Shown here piece by piece: positions 5,042 through 6,652 of a DNA stretch of 6,652 nucleotides. This DNA comes from JBBTVO01 sp038058335. GTDB taxonomy: Bacteria; Patescibacteriota; Microgenomatia; Levybacterales; UBA12049. A program made the translations under genes and the position numbers. Position 1 is the stretch's first letter. Each line of letters starts with the position of its first letter. The notes below the pieces were generated by a model that worked only from the letters and a program-made list of their open reading frames with translations, was not told the DNA's origin and ran no database searches. The DNA lies in assembly GCA_038058335.1 (NCBI GenBank), contig JBBUBI010000036.1, positions 1 to 6,652 of the forward strand, written 5' to 3'.

Positions 5042-6064
5042 ATGAAAGTTTTTTCCGGATCTTCAAATAAACCTCTTGCAGAGAAGATTGCAAAACAACT
5101 TGGAGTCAGTCTTTCTCCTTGCGAGATTTTCATCTTTCCAGATGGAGAGCGTCGCGTCAGACTTGAAGAAAATGTAGTGGATGAGGATGTTATCATTGTC
5201 CAGACGTTTTCACCTCATCCGGATACTCACATTATGGAGTTATTTTTTCTGGTGGATGCTGCGAAAAGAAGCGGTGCCAAATCAATTACAGCAGTAGTAC
5301 CGTATCTCGGTTACCAAAGACAAGATCATGTTTTTCGCGATGGAGAAGCGGTTTCCCTCAACGTAGTTATAAAAACCCTGGAAGCATCCGGAGTTGATAA
5401 GATTATCACTTTTGATCTGCATTCAATTAAAATTCCTGAGTTATTTAAAATTCCTATTATTCATCTCTCAGCTCTTTCAATTTTTGCAGAAAAGATAAAA
5501 CAAATTATTAATGGCGCTGAGGTCGCTTCCGAAAATTTTCGTCTTCACAACACGGGCAAGTTTGGTTTGAGAAACCTGAAGACAGAAGGCGTAAATGCTC
5601 AGAGCGAAAATTCTGAAAGCTTCCCGCGCCAAAATGATACGATTCTGGTTTCACCTGATATGGGAGGAATTAGAAGGATAAAAATTATTTCAGAATTATT
5701 GGATGGAGCACAGTTTGCCGCAATTGAAAAGAACCGCGATCTTGCGACCGGAGATATTGCGTCGAATAAGTTTGGTGAAGGGTTTGAGAAAGGTGCAAAA
5801 AGAGCTATTATAGTGGATGACATGATTTCAACGGGCAGGACGATTGTCGCTGCTTGTGATCTTCTTTTGCAAAATGGCGTTGAGGAAGTTTTTGTTTTCG
5901 CTACTCATCCTGTTTTCTCAAATAATGCAAGTAAGGTCTTGCAAGAATCAAAAGTCGCAAAAGTTTTCGTGACAGACACGATTGAGGTACAGCAGGATAA
6001 AGTCTTCGAAAAACTAGAGGTTTTATCTGTTGCGCAGGTGATTGCAGGTAAGTTGAAAAATTGA
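5042..6064 (+). CDS. prs: Ribose-phosphate pyrophosphokinase
   Basis: 340 residues from the ATG at 5042; a TTG at 5039 directly before it would add one residue and is less likely. The enzyme makes PRPP from ribose 5-phosphate and ATP for nucleotide biosynthesis. Visible are F-S-G-S-S-N (4-9), F-P-D-G-E (32-36), V-P-Y-L-G-Y-Q-R-Q-D (86-95), catalytic-region D-L-H (125-127), V-S-P-D-x-G-G (203-209), the flexible-loop lysine in I-E-K-N-R (228-232), the PRPP-binding V-D-D-M-I-S-T-G-R-T (258-267), and F-A-T-H-P-V-F-S (286-293). The segment between K151 and V203 is 40 residues longer than in E. coli Prs as I recall it; the excess matches the inverted-repeat-bounded segment at 5512-5631. The last residues are shorter than in E. 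coli. The flanking catalytic blocks are intact, so the enzyme is probably active. Confidence 0.95.
   Translation: MKVFSGSSNKPLAEKIAKQLGVSLSPCEIFIFPDGERRVRLEENVVDEDVIIVQTFSPHPDTHIMELFFLVDAAKRSGAKSITAVVPYLGYQRQDHVFRDGEAVSLNVVIKTLEASGVDKIITFDLHSIKIPELFKIPIIHLSALSIFAEKIKQIINGAEVASENFRLHNTGKFGLRNLKTEGVNAQSENSESFPRQNDTILVSPDMGGIRRIKIISELLDGAQFAAIEKNRDLATGDIASNKFGEGFEKGAKRAIIVDDMISTGRTIVAACDLLLQNGVEEVFVFATHPVFSNNASKVLQESKVAKVFVTDTIEVQQDKVFEKLEVLSVAQVIAGKLKN
5512..5631 (+). repeat. In-frame inverted-repeat segment in prs
   Basis: A 120-nt segment (about residues 158-197) bounded by TGGCGC (5512-5517) and GCGCCA (5626-5631). Inside are imperfect arms at 5525-5543 and 5602-5620 built around CGAAAATTTTCG and GCGAAAATTCTG, then GTCTTCA (5541-5547) with TGAAGAC (5577-5583), and a terminal hairpin GGTTT-GAG-AAACC (5564-5576). 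Removing 40 residues gives a gap-free fit to E. coli Prs between the AEK-type helix and VSPD. The encoded peptide is rich in Asn, Ser, Glu and Gly and looks like a surface loop. Confidence 0.72.
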
Positions 6065-6065
6065 C

Positions 6066-6147
6066 CTAATTAATCTAATTGCACTAATTTCTAAAATAAT
6101 TAAAGAATTGGGATTTGATTAGGTTAATTAGAAATTAGAATAATTAG
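6066..6147 (+). repeat. Intergenic palindromic repeat, diverged copy 3
   Basis: An AT-rich inverted repeat with arms 6066-6094 and 6119-6147, built from CTAATTA-type units that pair with TAATTAG-type units around a 24-base loop, with bulges. It includes GCACTAATTTCTAAA (6081-6095), which differs at one base from the core of copies 1 and 2, so I place it in the same family in the same orientation. It fills the prs-recR gap and ends eight bases before the recR start, leaving no room for a normal ribosome binding site. Confidence 0.75.
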
Positions 6148-6155
6148 AAATTTTT

Positions 6156-6652
6156 ATGCGGATTCCAAAAGCAGTATCGAACTTAATTGAATCGTTTGAA
6201 CGACTTCCTGGAATTGGGCCTAAGTCTGCACAACGACTTACGTTTTATCTTCTGCATGTTCCGCAAAATGAACTTGATAAATTCTCAGAATCCGTAAAAA
6301 ATCTCAAGCTGAACACTGTGCTTTGCTCGATATGTTTCTCAATTGGTGAGACCGATCCTTGCTCGATCTGCGCAGATACTCAGCGGGATAGATCGACGAT
6401 TTGTGTGGTTGAGGAGCCTCTTGATGTGCTGTCTGTTGAGAGGAATGGGAAATATCATGGCATTTATCATGTTCTTCATGGCAGAATTGATCCTCTCAAC
6501 AGCATAGGGCCTGATGAAATTTATATTGGGCAACTTCTCAAAAGAGTTAAGAATCCAAATGGATTTGGGGACCTGCCTGCCGGCAGGCAGGAGGTTAAGG
6601 AAATAATTCTTGCGACCAATCCGACAATGGAGGGGGAAGCAACTGCTATGTA
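6156..6652 (+). CDS. recR: Recombination mediator RecR (partial)
   Basis: First 165 codons; the gene continues past the right edge (E. coli RecR is about 200 residues). RecR, with RecO/RecF, helps load RecA at gaps. Evidence is the opening M-R-I-P-K-A-V-S-N-L-I, the helix-hairpin-helix R-L-P-G-I-G-P-K-S-A-Q-R-L (16-28), the zinc finger C57-x2-C60 and C69-x2-C72, and the Toprim domain with I-C-V-V-E-E-P (82-88), Y-H-V-L-H-G (104-109), I-G-P-D (117-120) and A-T-N-P-T-M-E-G-E-A-T-A (153-164). Between IGPD and ATNP there are about 11 extra residues relative to E. coli RecR, including D-LPAGRQ-E encoded by a perfect 20-nt palindrome. No Shine-Dalgarno site: repeat copy 3 ends eight bases before the ATG. 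Confidence 0.95.
   Translation, partial: MRIPKAVSNLIESFERLPGIGPKSAQRLTFYLLHVPQNELDKFSESVKNLKLNTVLCSICFSIGETDPCSICADTQRDRSTICVVEEPLDVLSVERNGKYHGIYHVLHGRIDPLNSIGPDEIYIGQLLKRVKNPNGFGDLPAGRQEVKEIILATNPTMEGEATAM
6572..6591 (+). repeat. Perfect palindrome within recR
   Basis: CCTGCCTGCCGGCAGGCAGG is a perfect 20-nt palindrome, very GC-rich in an AT-rich gene. It runs from the last base of codon 139 to the first of codon 146 and encodes LPAGRQ plus flanks in the recR frame. Just upstream, AATCCA (6552-6557) and TGGATT (6560-6565) form a second small inverted repeat. The whole extra segment is about 33 nt, near 6552-6590. I recall this palindrome as a frequent dispersed repeat in Patescibacteria, but that needs a genome search. 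Confidence 0.85.

Noticed and set aside
6066..6155. Repeat copy 3 as a rho-independent terminator of prs
   Set aside because: The stem is nearly pure A/T with bulges. Although five T follow, such a weak stem is unlikely to terminate, and recR starts immediately after.
178..6533. Minus-strand open frames of 60-95 codons over the main genes
   Set aside because: All lie opposite genes with clear family motifs, lack their own signals and contain no recognisable domains.

Overview
The window looks like an AT-rich housekeeping region of a streamlined bacterium. I infer a member of the Candidate Phyla Radiation (Patescibacteria). The reasons are compact core genes in one direction, few Shine-Dalgarno sites, very short promoter-to-start distances, AT-rich palindromic repeats between genes, and palindromic repeats inside core genes (including one that encodes D-LPAGRQ-E, a peptide I associate with these genomes). 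TGA is used as a stop and Trp is encoded by TGG, so the code appears standard. This placement is inference; no rRNA gene is present to confirm it.

Layout, all on the + strand: a DHH/MYG1-like putative phosphoesterase (120-1031), a HIT-family nucleotide hydrolase (1033-1362), an intergenic palindromic repeat, rpsU (1495-1677), ybeY (1681-2067, with a very short C-terminus), a second copy of the repeat, dnaX (2177-3709), ybaB/ebfC (3725-4009), a two-gene unit of unrecognised DNA-binding proteins with its own good promoter (4061-4474 and 4471-5007), prs (5042-6064), a third diverged repeat, and the first 165 codons of recR, which runs off the right edge. The first 119 bases hold only a candidate promoter.

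Functionally, rpsU and ybeY belong to ribosome assembly and 16S rRNA maturation. dnaX, ybaB and recR are the classical clamp-loader, nucleoid-associated and recombination-mediator cluster, here split by the regulator pair and prs (PRPP synthesis).

The most striking signal is that dnaX, prs and recR each carry an extra segment with inverted-repeat structure that keeps the reading frame and lies between conserved blocks. The sizes are 75 nt (25 codons), 120 nt (40 codons) and about 33 nt (11 codons). Compared with the E. coli proteins as I remember them, removing 25, 40 and 11 residues restores the usual spacing in each. This resembles the in-frame palindromic elements of Rickettsia. Three related hairpin repeats, all in the same orientation, also sit just upstream of the rpsU, dnaX and recR start codons. 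The region appears to have been colonised repeatedly by small palindromic elements, both between genes and inside essential genes.
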